A stretch of DNA of 64,000 bases from Trichococcus shcherbakoviae (GCF_963666195.1 NZ_OY762653.1:496001-560000); one strand, 5' to 3'; counted from the first letter of the stretch, positions 51,883-60,429 are shown. Numbers and translations are program-made. The notes: a model not told the origin generated them from the sequence alone.

Positions 51883-51927
51883 GAAGAAGAGGAGCTGCCC
51901 TGGAATGGGGAAGCTCCTCTTCTTTTG
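51883..51927 (+). terminator. Terminator of murT-gatD
   Basis: GAAGAAGAGGAGCT pairs with AGCTCCTCTTCTT around a GC-containing loop, followed by Ts. Confidence 0.85.
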
Positions 51928-51941
51928 TTATAGCGCCCTAG

Positions 51942-52237
51942 TTGTCCGATTCTTCCGCGTTATCGGACATCCTCAGGAGATGACGCATGACGCATGACGC
52001 TTGTCCGATTCTTCCGCATTATCGGACATCCCCAGGAGATGACGCATGCCGCTTGTCCGATTCTTCCGCATTATCGGACATCCCCATAAGATGACGCATG
52101 CCGCTTGTCCGATTATTCCGCGTTATCGGACATCCTCAGGAGATGACGCATGCCGCTTGTCCGATTCTTCCGCATTATCGGACATCCCCATAAGATGACG
52201 CATGCCGCTTGTCCGATTCTTCCGCGTTATCGGACAT
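51942..52237. repeat. Six-unit tandem hairpin array, 52-bp period
   Basis: Six copies of a hairpin with perfect eight-base arms TGTCCGAT/ATCGGACA around an 11-base loop (TCTTCCGCRTT) start at 51942, 52001, 52053, 52105, 52157 and 52209. The period is 52 bp; the first is 59 because its spacer has a seven-base insertion (ACGCATG). Spacers are near-identical and of two types, containing CCTCAGGAG or CCCCATAAG before ATGACGCATGCCGC. It lies between the gatD terminator and the terminator of the convergent DUF1648 gene, with no gene inside. Confidence 0.92.
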
Positions 52238-52267
52238 CATCCTGTATTCCTTTGAGTGTGGCATCAC

Positions 52268-52296
52268 AAAAAAGGCTGCATCAGAATGATGCAACC
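52268..52296 (-). terminator. Terminator of the GntR-DUF1648 operon
   Basis: GG-TGCATC pairs with GATGCA-CC, followed by six Ts on the minus strand. Confidence 0.8.
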
Positions 52297-52321
52297 TTCT
52301 GTTCTTTGCTTTGACAGATTA

Positions 52322-53458
52322 CTATTCCATCGCGAATGAAAGTACGATCGTCAGCACTACAAAGGCCAACAGACCGGCGACGAAAGCCCATGATTGCCAT
52401 CTGGCCATATTCAGCGTACTGCCGATGCCAAAGCGTTTTTCGACAAATATCGAAGGATCTTCCGGATTGTAATACCATACTCCCCATTTCCAGTAGCGCT
52501 CTTCATCCGCTTCCGTCACTTCATCAGGCAGTTCACCAGCTTCGTTCAGGAACAGCTTTTCGCCGCCTTGGCCGTATTTCCAGGTCAGATAGACGCTGTA
52601 CCCAACTATGATGACCACGAACGGAATCGTCATGCCGAGGATCCAATCGGCCCCTCTTTCTGCGAAGAACAAGGAAAAGAAATGGATGCCGCTCAACAAG
52701 AGCTGCGTCAGCACCGTCACGACGAGGAAGTAATAGGACCAAGCCTGACGGAACAATTTGCTCTGCTTGCTGGAGAGGTCTGACAGATAGGGCGAAATCT
52801 TCTGTTTCGATTTGATGAAGGAATAGTGGCTGAAAAACATCATCGGAACCATCAACAATTGTATCTCCGGCAGCATGAATACGTTCACGTAGGTTTTATC
52901 GACGATCCGATCCGGTTCATTCGAGCTGTTCCAGTGAACTGGGAACCGCTCGGGAATCAGGTCGTAGAAATAGAGCGTTACCGCTACAGTCACCAACAGG
53001 ATGAACAGTTGCGCCGAAACAAAGACCGAATGGGGGACCACCTTCAGATCTTTCTGATAGCCGGTGTCGATGACGATTTTGGCTTTTTTCGTTTCGATTT
53101 TGATGTTGTTTGCTGTTTTCCAACTGCGGAGCTGCTTCCGTTTCTGCAGATAGAGAAGGAAGGACAGGAAGATGAAAACGAACATCGCAACCGTCACATA
53201 GATGCTGGAGAACATCTCCACTTTCTCCTGATCATCCCAGCGAAGAAAGAAAAAGATTGGAGCAGCGAGCAGTATACTCCCGAATATATTTTGATAAAGA
53301 TAGGTCTTTTTAAGCTTCAAAACATAAGGGTCCTTTTGATGCGATGTCGGAACCGTCACTCCAAACGGTGTACTTAACCGGCTGTAATATGGCGTAATGC
53401 CGTTGACGACCCCAATAATCAAAAATAGTATCACCATGAACCAACTAAATATCAGCAT
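52322..53458 (-). CDS. DUF1648/DUF5808 multi-pass membrane protein
   Basis: A 378-residue membrane protein with about seven or eight predicted helices. The DUF1648 motif IPERFPVHWN lies near residue 180, and the DUF5808 motif is RYWKWGVWYYNPEDPSIFVE then KRFGIGSTLNMARWQ near the C terminus. Such proteins are commonly paired with a YtrA-type GntR regulator, as here; the start overlaps the regulator's 3' end by 14 bases. The role is unknown, possibly cell-envelope stress by association. Confidence 0.82.
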   Translation of the reverse strand: MLIFSWFMVILFLIIGVVNGITPYYSRLSTPFGVTVPTSHQKDPYVLKLKKTYLYQNIFGSILLAAPIFFFLRWDDQEKVEMFSSIYVTVAMFVFIFLSFLLYLQKRKQLRSWKTANNIKIETKKAKIVIDTGYQKDLKVVPHSVFVSAQLFILLVTVAVTLYFYDLIPERFPVHWNSSNEPDRIVDKTYVNVFMLPEIQLLMVPMMFFSHYSFIKSKQKISPYLSDLSSKQSKLFRQAWSYYFLVVTVLTQLLLSGIHFFSLFFAERGADWILGMTIPFVVIIVGYSVYLTWKYGQGGEKLFLNEAGELPDEVTEADEERYWKWGVWYYNPEDPSIFVEKRFGIGSTLNMARWQSWAFVAGLLAFVVLTIVLSFAME

Positions 53459-53846
53459 CTGCTTTTTCCTCGCCTTCCAGCTCTTTCTTGATTTCGTTCA
53501 ACCAGCCGTTGAACGTTTCTTCATTGACCTCAAAAATCTGTTTGTCGATCAGGATTTCCTTGAGCTTATCCTGAATCGCCGCTTTCGTACGTTCGTTTGA
53601 CGCCATCGCTACGCGCTCGCTGACGAAATAGCCCTTCTGGTTTTTTTCCAGGACGCCTTCGTCCGCCAACAGATTGTAAGCTTTGTTCACGGTATGCATG
53701 TTGATGCCCAGTTCGCTTGCCAGGCTACGGACGCTCGGCAATCCATCACCAAATGACCATTCCCGTTTGAGGATCCCAATTTTGATTTGGTACATCAATT
53801 GCGTATAGATCGGCGTATCGCTGTTCGGAAGAATTTCGATGAACAT
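53445..53846 (-). CDS. GntR-family regulator, YtrA subfamily
   Basis: A 133-residue repressor with an N-terminal winged helix (about 10-75: PIYTQLMYQIKIGILKREW and LASELGINMHTVNKAYNLL) and a short C-terminal dimerisation tail, which defines the YtrA subfamily. A GGAGGG ribosome-binding site precedes the ATG. A palindrome GTTATATAAC lies between promoter and start, so self-repression of the two-gene operon is likely. Confidence 0.9.
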   Translation of the reverse strand: MFIEILPNSDTPIYTQLMYQIKIGILKREWSFGDGLPSVRSLASELGINMHTVNKAYNLLADEGVLEKNQKGYFVSERVAMASNERTKAAIQDKLKEILIDKQIFEVNEETFNGWLNEIKKELEGEEKADADI

Positions 53847-53863
53847 TTTTACCCCTCCTGTTC

Positions 53864-53902
53864 GTTATATAACAAGTATAACACTTGCGGAAAAATTTGC
53901 AA
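53864..53902 (-). promoter_or_regulatory. Promoter and candidate operator of the GntR operon
   Basis: The minus strand has TTGCAA (53902-53897), a 16-base spacer and TATACT (53880-53875). The perfect ten-base palindrome GTTATATAAC (53864-53873) begins one base after the -10 box, where a bound repressor would block the start. Confidence 0.65.
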
Positions 53903-53954
53903 GTAGGAAAAAATGGCCTGCCGAGGCTGCAGGATGACTAATATTCACTCTGTC

Positions 53955-54090
53955 CTCCGGTGAACGACGGATTCGTCGGAGGACAGATCCACATTCCTAT
54001 GTGTCCTCCGATGAGCACGGCCTCGTCAGAGGACAGGCTGCATTTCAAAGCGCTTCTTCGATGAACGACGACCTCGCCGGAGTTCATCAC
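53955..54090. repeat. Three-unit hairpin array, about 50-bp period
   Basis: Units begin with CTCCG or a variant at 53955, 54006 and 54056. Cores are CCTCCGGTGA...TCGTCGGAGG, CCTCCGATGA...TCGTCAGAGG and a degraded CTTCGATGA...CGCCGGAG. Same family as the arrays at 4737 and 15996. It lies between the GntR promoter region and the RDD gene terminator; no gene is seen in 53903-54148. Confidence 0.65.
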
Positions 54091-54148
54091 TATTATGCGT
54101 TCTCTCCTCCCCCACCCATACCCAAACCAACTAGATCAGCACAACATA

Positions 54149-54193
54149 AAAACGGTATGCGACCGATAACCACCGGTCGCATACCGTTTTCCA
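54149..54193. terminator. Terminator of the gutA-like to RDD operon
   Basis: AAACGGTATGCGACCG pairs with CGGTCGCATACCGTTT around a short loop, with A and T flanks on both sides. Confidence 0.88.
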
Positions 54194-54209
54194 ATATTTG
54201 TTTTCGCTA

Positions 54210-54779
54210 CTAGTAACTTTCCTGTAAAGCCCTGATGCTGTTTTCCGTCACGACCGAAGTATCGCAAAGCATATCGATCGGATGTTGTTTCTTGTTTTGG
54301 AAGGCAGCGACAAGATAAATCACAGCCACGATTTTGCCGATATAGCGGCCAACGCCCTCGCGGATCAGGATAGTCTGCCAACTGAGTTTTTCTTCCTTGA
54401 AGCAGACAACGCGGATGCCGAAGATCATCTTCCCTAGTGTTTGGCCGTTCGTATATTTCGTCATCAGTATGAAATACCCGACAAATAGCAGCAACTGAAT
54501 AAATCCGTACAAGGTTAAGGGATCGTTCCCTTGCATACTGACGCCACCCAAAGCGAAGATCGGTTTGATCAGGATCCCCACCAAAGCCTGTATGACAAGC
54601 AAATCGACGAGATATGCAAAGAACCGAATCCAAAAACCGGCGAATACGTAGTCCGGGTAGCGGTTAAACGGACGTTCCTGCTGGTCGGACAAGCGCTCGG
54701 CATCCTCCCAGGCTACTTTCTTTTTCCGGATTTCTTCCAAGCGTGCTTCATGCGTAGTGGTTTGCTCTTCCATCATCAC
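54210..54779 (-). CDS. RDD family membrane protein
   Basis: A 189-residue protein with a charged N-terminal stretch (1-50) followed by an RDD domain of three or four membrane helices, starting at FAGFWIRFFAYLVDLLVIQA with the family Arg and Asp residues, and GQTLGKMIFGIRVV. The function of RDD proteins is largely unknown; some act in ion or envelope homeostasis. Its ATG overlaps the sppA stop by four bases and follows GGAGG by six. Confidence 0.88.
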   Translation of the reverse strand: MMMEEQTTTHEARLEEIRKKKVAWEDAERLSDQQERPFNRYPDYVFAGFWIRFFAYLVDLLVIQALVGILIKPIFALGGVSMQGNDPLTLYGFIQLLLFVGYFILMTKYTNGQTLGKMIFGIRVVCFKEEKLSWQTILIREGVGRYIGKIVAVIYLVAAFQNKKQHPIDMLCDTSVVTENSIRALQESY

Positions 54780-55816
54780 TCACCTCCGTAGAGATAAAGC
54801 AATCTCGGAGCGGCGGTTGTCCCAAAAGTGTCACGGAGCAGTTGCAGTTCAGAAAGCGTCTGGTTGTTCTGGCTCGTCAGTTTGGCAGCCGCCTGAGCAA
54901 ACAACCAAGAAAAATCGGAAAACAATCCAGGTGTCGAAGTATAGTCGAAAACTTCAGCATCCTCGAGGTCATAAGCTACTTTCATCGCTTTTAACGCATC
55001 ATCTGTGTAGGCTATCTCATCCACCAACCCAAGCGCTTGAGCTTGGGTTCCAGAATAAATCATGCCATTCGCTACTGCGCGGACTTCTTCTTCAGGCATA
55101 TCCCTTCCCGTAGAAACAACAGTGACGAAACGCTGATAGGCCTCATCGACATAAGCCTGAAGCAACGCACGCTCTTCTTCCGTCATATCCCGGTCCGGCG
55201 ACCCGATGTCCTTGAGGCTGCCTGACTTGATCGTATTGTATTCGATACCCAATTTTTCAAGAAGGCCGGAGTATTCGATTGCCTGCATGATGACACCGAT
55301 CGAACCGGTAGTCGTTTCAGCTGTAGCATAAATTTTGTCCGCACCAGCGGAAATGTAGTAGCCTCCGCTTGCGGCAGTTCCTTGCATCGAAGCATAGACA
55401 GGAAGTTCCTTCTCAGCAGCTATACGGTACAACTTATCGTGCGCTTCCGCACTTTCATATACCCCGCCGCCCGGGCTATCCACTATCAGGAAAATCCCTT
55501 TGATCGTGTCATCTTCTTCGATGGCTTTCAATTGCTCCAGAAAAAGGTCGTGATCATAGCTGGAACCGTCCGTCAGCATACTCCCTGCCCCTGATTGGAT
55601 GGTTCCTTCGATATGCAGAACTGCGATCCGATTGCTGGCATCGCCGCTTTCCAGAACGCTTTCCTGCAGACTCGTTCCTGGTATCAGATTGCCGGTAAGC
55701 TGGCTTAGTGAATCTTCTGTTTGGTCAGCCAACCGGGTCGACAGAACTTGCGAGCCGAGTGATGCCACGAAAAGCACAAGCGCGATTGCCACCGCAATCC
55801 ATCTCTTTTTGTTCAT
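54776..55816 (-). CDS. sppA: Signal peptide peptidase SppA
   Basis: A 346-residue membrane-anchored serine protease of the S49 family that degrades signal peptides and membrane fragments. One N-terminal helix (WIAVAIALVLFVASLGS) precedes the protease domain, with the nucleophile serine in GTAASGGYYISAGADKIYA and the general-base lysine in SGSLKDIGSPDRDMT. The ATG at 55816 follows GGGG by nine bases; a TTG three bases earlier is an alternative. Confidence 0.94.
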   Translation of the reverse strand: MNKKRWIAVAIALVLFVASLGSQVLSTRLADQTEDSLSQLTGNLIPGTSLQESVLESGDASNRIAVLHIEGTIQSGAGSMLTDGSSYDHDLFLEQLKAIEEDDTIKGIFLIVDSPGGGVYESAEAHDKLYRIAAEKELPVYASMQGTAASGGYYISAGADKIYATAETTTGSIGVIMQAIEYSGLLEKLGIEYNTIKSGSLKDIGSPDRDMTEEERALLQAYVDEAYQRFVTVVSTGRDMPEEEVRAVANGMIYSGTQAQALGLVDEIAYTDDALKAMKVAYDLEDAEVFDYTSTPGLFSDFSWLFAQAAAKLTSQNNQTLSELQLLRDTFGTTAAPRLLYLYGGE

Positions 55817-55841
55817 CAAGCATTACCCCTTTTCGTTTCGT

Positions 55842-57056
55842 TTATTCTTGAGCATAATCCTCTTCCGGTTCTTCCTCGATTTCCGGTTCATCCAAATACA
55901 ACCCGGAAATCTCTTTGTACCAATCGAAAATATGCATGAACAGCACTTTAAGGACAGCATAACCGGGAATACCCAAGATGAATCCGGTCAGACCGAACAG
56001 TTTTCCTGCCGTAAGCAATACGAAAATGATTGTGACCGGATGGACTTCGAGATTGCTGCCGAGTACCTGCGGAGAAATGACGCGCCCCTCGATGAATTGC
56101 TCGATCGAGAAAACAAGCAGCACTTTTGCCAACATCAGCGGAGAATCCACTATCGCAACAATCACCGCGGGCACCATCGCAATAAAGGAACCCATGTACG
56201 GGATGATGTTCAGGAAGCCTGCGAGTATCCCCAGGACGATGCCGAATTTCATTCCGATGATGGCATAGCCGATGACGAACATCAGCCCGACAAAGAAGGC
56301 GACCGTTATCTGACCGCGCACATATTGACTAATCTGCGTGTTGATTTTTTTCAGCAGTTCTCCGATCGATTCCCGCAGATTTGTGGGAAAGAATTGCAGA
56401 AAAGTGAGCGGCAACTTATCTCCTTCTTTCAGAAGATAATACAAAATGATCGGCATCGTGATGATTCCCACAAACGCATTCGTCAACAATCCAACGACAC
56501 TGCCCAGGCCGCTGACCGTGTTCGACAGGACTTCATTCAATTTCGCGGAAACGGTGTTGAAGATGTCCGAATTGATTTCGTTGATCTGATCCTGCAGGGA
56601 GGTGAACCAATCATAATTGACCAATTCAATCGTCATGCTCTCGAGCGCCTGCCAATAAGCCGGAAATTCACGGACAATGCCTATCGTCTGGTCGCGGATG
56701 ATCGGAATCAGGATCGCAAATCCCCAGATCATCATCAGCAACACCAGCACGAAAGCGATCCACGTCCCGACAAAACGCTTGATGCCCCGCTTCTCCATCA
56801 GCGTAACCAACGGATTCAGCATGTAATAAAAAATGCCCGCCATTATCAGCGGAAAACCGATGACACTGAAGAAGCTGCCTATCGGACCCAAAAGATAGGA
56901 AATTTTTGAAAATACGAAAACGATCAGGAGAATCAGTAAAGTGATCAACAGGACAGTCACGAACTTGTTGTTCAGAAACCATCTTTCGAACCACGACAGC
57001 CGATTCCCGGATTTCGTTCCTCTACGCGGAGCTCTTTCCATTGGACTCACCTTCAA
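55842..57056 (-). CDS. AI-2E family transporter
   Basis: A 404-residue membrane protein of the AI-2E/PerM/UPF0118 family, with about eight helices and the family core GFLNIIPYMGSFIAMVPAVI and LTAGKLFGLTGFILGIPGYA. Members export small molecules or ions; the substrate here is not inferable. Its ATG overlaps the stop of the PTS IIA-like gene by four bases. Confidence 0.9.
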   Translation of the reverse strand: MKVSPMERAPRRGTKSGNRLSWFERWFLNNKFVTVLLITLLILLIVFVFSKISYLLGPIGSFFSVIGFPLIMAGIFYYMLNPLVTLMEKRGIKRFVGTWIAFVLVLLMMIWGFAILIPIIRDQTIGIVREFPAYWQALESMTIELVNYDWFTSLQDQINEINSDIFNTVSAKLNEVLSNTVSGLGSVVGLLTNAFVGIITMPIILYYLLKEGDKLPLTFLQFFPTNLRESIGELLKKINTQISQYVRGQITVAFFVGLMFVIGYAIIGMKFGIVLGILAGFLNIIPYMGSFIAMVPAVIVAIVDSPLMLAKVLLVFSIEQFIEGRVISPQVLGSNLEVHPVTIIFVLLTAGKLFGLTGFILGIPGYAVLKVLFMHIFDWYKEISGLYLDEPEIEEEPEEDYAQE

Positions 57057-57412
57057 TCTTTCTTCTTATAAGTAATTGTAGTGCCGTCCGTTATTGTCGG
57101 CAAAATGTAAGGGGTCAAATAGATGCTCGTTTCCAAGCGTTCATCATCCCAGTTTTTGAAGATCATAGTTGTATGGCCGATCGACTGCAGATTTTTCAGG
57201 ACATGCGTACCGACATAGGATATGCGGTATTCCTGATCGTCAAACAAAATCCGGTCACCGTCTTCCAGTTCGAACCATTCCTGGGGCTCCACAAAACGAT
57301 GGATGACGGAAACCTCCTGCAATGTTGGCGTTGCGCTGTCATCGAACAGGATGATCATCGGTTCCTTTATATCTATCGCTTTTTCTCCAATTTGAATTAC
57401 TTTGCTTTGCAT
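57053..57412 (-). CDS. Lone glucitol/sorbitol-type PTS IIA protein
   Basis: A 119-residue protein of the PTS IIA-Gut family (KVIQIGEKAIDIKEPMIILF start, GHTTMIFKNWDDE, SIYLTPYILP end). No IIB, IIC or sorbitol genes are nearby, so it may be a regulatory or orphan phosphocarrier rather than part of a transporter. The ATG at 57412 is eight bases after AAGGAG; another ATG at 57418 is too close. It is first in an operon with AI-2E, sppA and RDD genes. Confidence 0.85.
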   Translation of the reverse strand: MQSKVIQIGEKAIDIKEPMIILFDDSATPTLQEVSVIHRFVEPQEWFELEDGDRILFDDQEYRISYVGTHVLKNLQSIGHTTMIFKNWDDERLETSIYLTPYILPTITDGTTITYKKKD

Positions 57413-57546
57413 TGACATATCTCCTTTTCAGACACTTTTTACAACTTCTATTCTATCACAGTTTATTTGGCAAACCATTGATTATGCCGTTGAATCCAAC
57501 TTTATTTGCTTTCCAAGCTTTTTTTTCTGTAATTGTGAAGGGCGTT

Positions 57547-57555
57547 TGTTATAAT
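57547..57555 (+). promoter_or_regulatory. Extended -10 promoter of the lactonase gene
   Basis: TTGTTATAAT (TGn-TATAAT at 57548-57555) lies 32 bases upstream of the lactonase start; no good -35 is at the right distance. Confidence 0.5.
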
Positions 57556-57586
57556 GGAATTATCATAATATTTAGGAGGTCTTTGG

Positions 57587-58618
57587 ATGGAACAAGTTTT
57601 ATATCTTGGCTCTTACACGAAAAGAGAAAGCAAAGGGGTTCATCAAATCATTTTGGACACCGATAAAAAAGAATTGCGTGATTATCGCTTGATTGCGGAA
57701 GTCGACAGCCCTACTTACCTGGACTTATCTGCGGACAAAGAAACGCTGTACGCAATTTCCAAAACGGACGAAGGCGGCGGTGTCACTTCTTTCAAGAAAA
57801 ATGAAAACGGAACCTATGACAAGGTGTCCGAAATTTCTGCTGAAGGATCTGCGCCTTGCTATATCTACTTCGATGAAGAAAAAAAATTGATCTTCACTGC
57901 CAATTATCACGGCGGTTATTTGACTGTGTACAAAGAGAACGCTGACGGCTCATTCACGATGACCGACCGTGCGCAACATGAAGGTTCAAGCATCCATGAA
58001 AACCAAACCATCCCGCATGTGCACTACAGCGCACTTTCCCCTGACAAAAAATTCTTGCTTTCATGTGATTTGGGAACCGATGAGGTATACACCTACACAG
58101 TTTCCGCTGAAGGCAAACTGGCGGAAGTTGCCCGCTATAAAGCGACTCCTGGCACTGGCCCGCGTCATTTGGTTTTCCATCCGAACGGTAAAGTGGCTTA
58201 CATGTTCGGTGAATTGAGCAGCGATGTCGAAGTGTTGGCTTATGATGCAGCAGCGGGTACTTTCTCATTATTGCAAGTCATCACGACTATCCCTGAAGAG
58301 CATACAGGGTTCAACGGCGGCGCGGCCATCCGCATTTCCGCAGACGGCAAATTCTTGTACGCTTCCAACCGTGGACATGATTCATTGGTTGTCTATGCTG
58401 TATCCGAAGACGGCGAAACATTGTCATTAGTGGAATATGTCCCTACCGAAGGAAACATCCCGCGTGACTTCAACTTGGATCCGAGCGGTCAATTCGTGAT
58501 CGTGGCCCATCAGGATTCCGATAACCTGACTTTGTTCGAACGCGATGCAGAAACCGGCAAATTGACGTTGCTGCAAAAAGACGTCTACGCGCCAGAGTGC
58601 GTTTGCGTCTTCTACTAA
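57587..58618 (+). CDS. pgl: 6-phosphogluconolactonase-type seven-bladed lactonase
   Basis: A 343-residue seven-bladed beta-propeller of the YkgB/Pgl family, proposed to hydrolyse 6-phosphogluconolactone in the pentose phosphate pathway. Family segments are SYTKRESKGVHQIILD, HVHYSALSPDKKFLLSCDLG and TPGTGPRHLVFHPNG, ending NIPRDFNLDPSG. AGGAGG is seven bases before the ATG. It is monocistronic with its own terminator; the exact substrate is by family only. Confidence 0.9.
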   Translation: MEQVLYLGSYTKRESKGVHQIILDTDKKELRDYRLIAEVDSPTYLDLSADKETLYAISKTDEGGGVTSFKKNENGTYDKVSEISAEGSAPCYIYFDEEKKLIFTANYHGGYLTVYKENADGSFTMTDRAQHEGSSIHENQTIPHVHYSALSPDKKFLLSCDLGTDEVYTYTVSAEGKLAEVARYKATPGTGPRHLVFHPNGKVAYMFGELSSDVEVLAYDAAAGTFSLLQVITTIPEEHTGFNGGAAIRISADGKFLYASNRGHDSLVVYAVSEDGETLSLVEYVPTEGNIPRDFNLDPSGQFVIVAHQDSDNLTLFERDAETGKLTLLQKDVYAPECVCVFY

Positions 58619-58633
58619 AATAATAACAATATG

Positions 58634-58664
58634 CCTCCCGTTCTGATGAACGCGGAGGTTTTTT
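58634..58664 (+). terminator. Terminator of the lactonase gene
   Basis: CCTCC-GTTC pairs with GAAC-GGAGG around a short loop, then six Ts. Confidence 0.85.
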
Positions 58665-58734
58665 GATATCATTCAGTCGGTTTCATTTATTTCCACCCAC
58701 GGGTCCAGCCCTTCCTCCCCACTGAGCAGAATAG

Positions 58735-58764
58735 TTACCTAGTTTAGGTACTCTCCTGTATACT
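58735..58764 (+). promoter_or_regulatory. Promoter with palindromic operator of the glyoxalase operon
   Basis: TACCTA-GTT-TAGGTA (58736-58750) is a perfect inverted repeat lying over the -35 region (TTACCT) of a promoter whose -10 is TATACT (58759-58764). A MarR- or HxlR-type repressor that senses quinones or thiol-reactive agents is plausible given the genes it controls; the regulator is not in the window. Confidence 0.6.
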
Positions 58765-58801
58765 CGACTTATGGATTATTTGAATGGAGGTTGGAGCTTA
58801 C

Positions 58802-59704
58802 ATGATTTCCGGTTTTCACCATCTCACCGCCATCACCAAAGATGCGGAGAAGAACAAGATTTTTTACACCGATACCCTAGGGTTGCGTCTCGTCAAACAG
58901 ACGGTCAATCAAGATAATTTGACAGATCCCCACCTTTTTTATGGGGACTACAAGGGGACCCCTGGTACGATATTGACCTTTTTCGAGTTGCCGAGAGTCG
59001 GCCAACGTCACGAAGAAGACAGCTACATCCATGAAGTGCTGCTGAAGATACCTCAAGGCAGTCTGTCGTTCTGGAGAAACCGCCTTACCGCGGGAGCCGT
59101 TCGTTTGATTGGAAACGATGAAGCTAGCTGCACTTTTCTGGATCCGGATGACATGAAAATCAGCTTAGTCGAAATGCCCGAAATGATTGCGCCTGATCAG
59201 GCTACGCGCCATAGCGACGTGCCCGCCGAATACCAAATCATCGGAATCCAAGGCATCCACTACACTGTGTCCGACCTGGAAAAAACGGAAGCCTTTTTCC
59301 GCGATGTGCTGGGCATGAAGGTGACAAATCATATAGCCCATCCGACCCCTTTCCCGGATGAGGAAAGTCGTTTGATCCAGTCCACTAGCCTGAAGCCTAC
59401 CCGTCTCGGCAAAGGAGCCATCGACCACATCGCCTACAGCGTACCTGAACGCAAAGTCCTAGATTTGATTCTGGATAAGGCAAAAGACAGTCAGATCACC
59501 GTTGAAAAAATCATCGACCGCGGTTATTTCCAAAGCCTTTATCTGCGCGAACCGAGCGGATTGCGCATCGAAATAGCGACTGAGCACCCAGGCTTCACGC
59601 TCGACGAACCGCTGGAAAAACTCGGGGAATCTTTTGCCCTCCCTGATTTCCTGGAAACAAAACGAAAAGCGATCGAAGACACCATCCTGAACAGAAAGGA
59701 GTGA
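58802..59704 (+). CDS. Ring-cleaving dioxygenase / glyoxalase family protein (MhqO-like)
   Basis: A 300-residue protein of the vicinal-oxygen-chelate superfamily with two tandem glyoxalase modules: residues about 1-130 (SGFHHLTAITKDAEKNKIFY) and about 145-270 (GIQGIHYTVSDLEKTEAFF, DHIAYSVPE). Metal ligands are expected at the histidines of HHLTAI and DHIAY and the glutamate in LRIEIATEHPGF. Similar proteins (MhqA/MhqO) are induced by quinones. The ATG at 58802 is favoured by GGAG five bases upstream. The flavin-reductase gene follows four bases on. Confidence 0.85.
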   Translation: MISGFHHLTAITKDAEKNKIFYTDTLGLRLVKQTVNQDNLTDPHLFYGDYKGTPGTILTFFELPRVGQRHEEDSYIHEVLLKIPQGSLSFWRNRLTAGAVRLIGNDEASCTFLDPDDMKISLVEMPEMIAPDQATRHSDVPAEYQIIGIQGIHYTVSDLEKTEAFFRDVLGMKVTNHIAHPTPFPDEESRLIQSTSLKPTRLGKGAIDHIAYSVPERKVLDLILDKAKDSQITVEKIIDRGYFQSLYLREPSGLRIEIATEHPGFTLDEPLEKLGESFALPDFLETKRKAIEDTILNRKE

Positions 59705-59708
59705 GCCC

Positions 59709-60326
59709 ATGCAACATTATAATACCGAAGATCTCAACACGAAACAGATGTACAAATTTTTGACAGGGAGCATCATCCCCCGCCCGATTGCCTGGATCAC
59801 CACCCAGAATCCGGAAACTCAGGTCGTCAATGCGGCGCCATTCAGCTTCTTCAGTGTCGCTTCGAACGTGCTGCCGCTGATTAGCGTGGCCATTCTAAGG
59901 AATGACGGAAAAATCAAGGATTCTGCCAAAAACCTGCTGGCTTCCGGACAAGGCGTCGTCCATATCGTCAGCGAAGAACTGGTTGATGAGATGAATAGGA
60001 CGGCTGCTCAATTGCCTGACACCGAGAGCGAAATCAATCTGACGGATTTGACATTGACTGCCAGCAACACTGTCACTGTACCCGCGATCAAAGAGGCTAA
60101 AATACGGATGGAGACAACTGTCCATCAATATGTTCCTCTGACGGATGCGGAAGGCAACGTGCTTACGGATCTGTTCATCCTGCGCGTCGTAGATTTCTTT
60201 TTCGATGAATCGGTGTTCAATCAGGAAAAACAGTATGTTTTGGCCAACAAATTGGAGCCGGTCGCTAGGCTGGCCGGCAACGATTATACAAAGCTCGGGG
60301 AGATTTTTTCGCTGGAACGTCCTTAA
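59709..60326 (+). CDS. Flavin reductase-like, FMN-binding protein
   Basis: A 205-residue protein of the flavin reductase-like (DIM6/NTAB) family. It starts with LTGSIIPRPIAWITTQNPET, the FMN-binding signature, followed by NAAPFSFFSVASN. It would reduce flavin or bind FMN as partner of an oxidoreductase. GGAG precedes the ATG. It forms a two-gene operon with the glyoxalase-family gene; a role in detoxifying aromatic or quinone compounds is inference from the pair. Confidence 0.87.
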   Translation: MQHYNTEDLNTKQMYKFLTGSIIPRPIAWITTQNPETQVVNAAPFSFFSVASNVLPLISVAILRNDGKIKDSAKNLLASGQGVVHIVSEELVDEMNRTAAQLPDTESEINLTDLTLTASNTVTVPAIKEAKIRMETTVHQYVPLTDAEGNVLTDLFILRVVDFFFDESVFNQEKQYVLANKLEPVARLAGNDYTKLGEIFSLERP

Positions 60327-60377
60327 CGGATTTTCAGTTTGCAAATGGCGACTCTCAGGCAGCTTTTCCGCCTAACG

Positions 60378-60416
60378 AAAAAGCTTCATCCGGCAAATCT
60401 CCGGATGAAGCTTTTT
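60378..60416. terminator. Bidirectional terminator between flavin reductase and crr
   Basis: AAAAAGCTTCATCCGG and its complement form a perfect 16-base stem with a seven-base loop; it serves convergent genes. Confidence 0.92.
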
Positions 60417-60429
60417 GGGATATATGAAA

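Noticed and set aside
51942-52237. CRISPR array
   Set aside because: The intervals between the palindromic units are near-identical rather than unique, the unit is a simple hairpin, and no cas gene is near.
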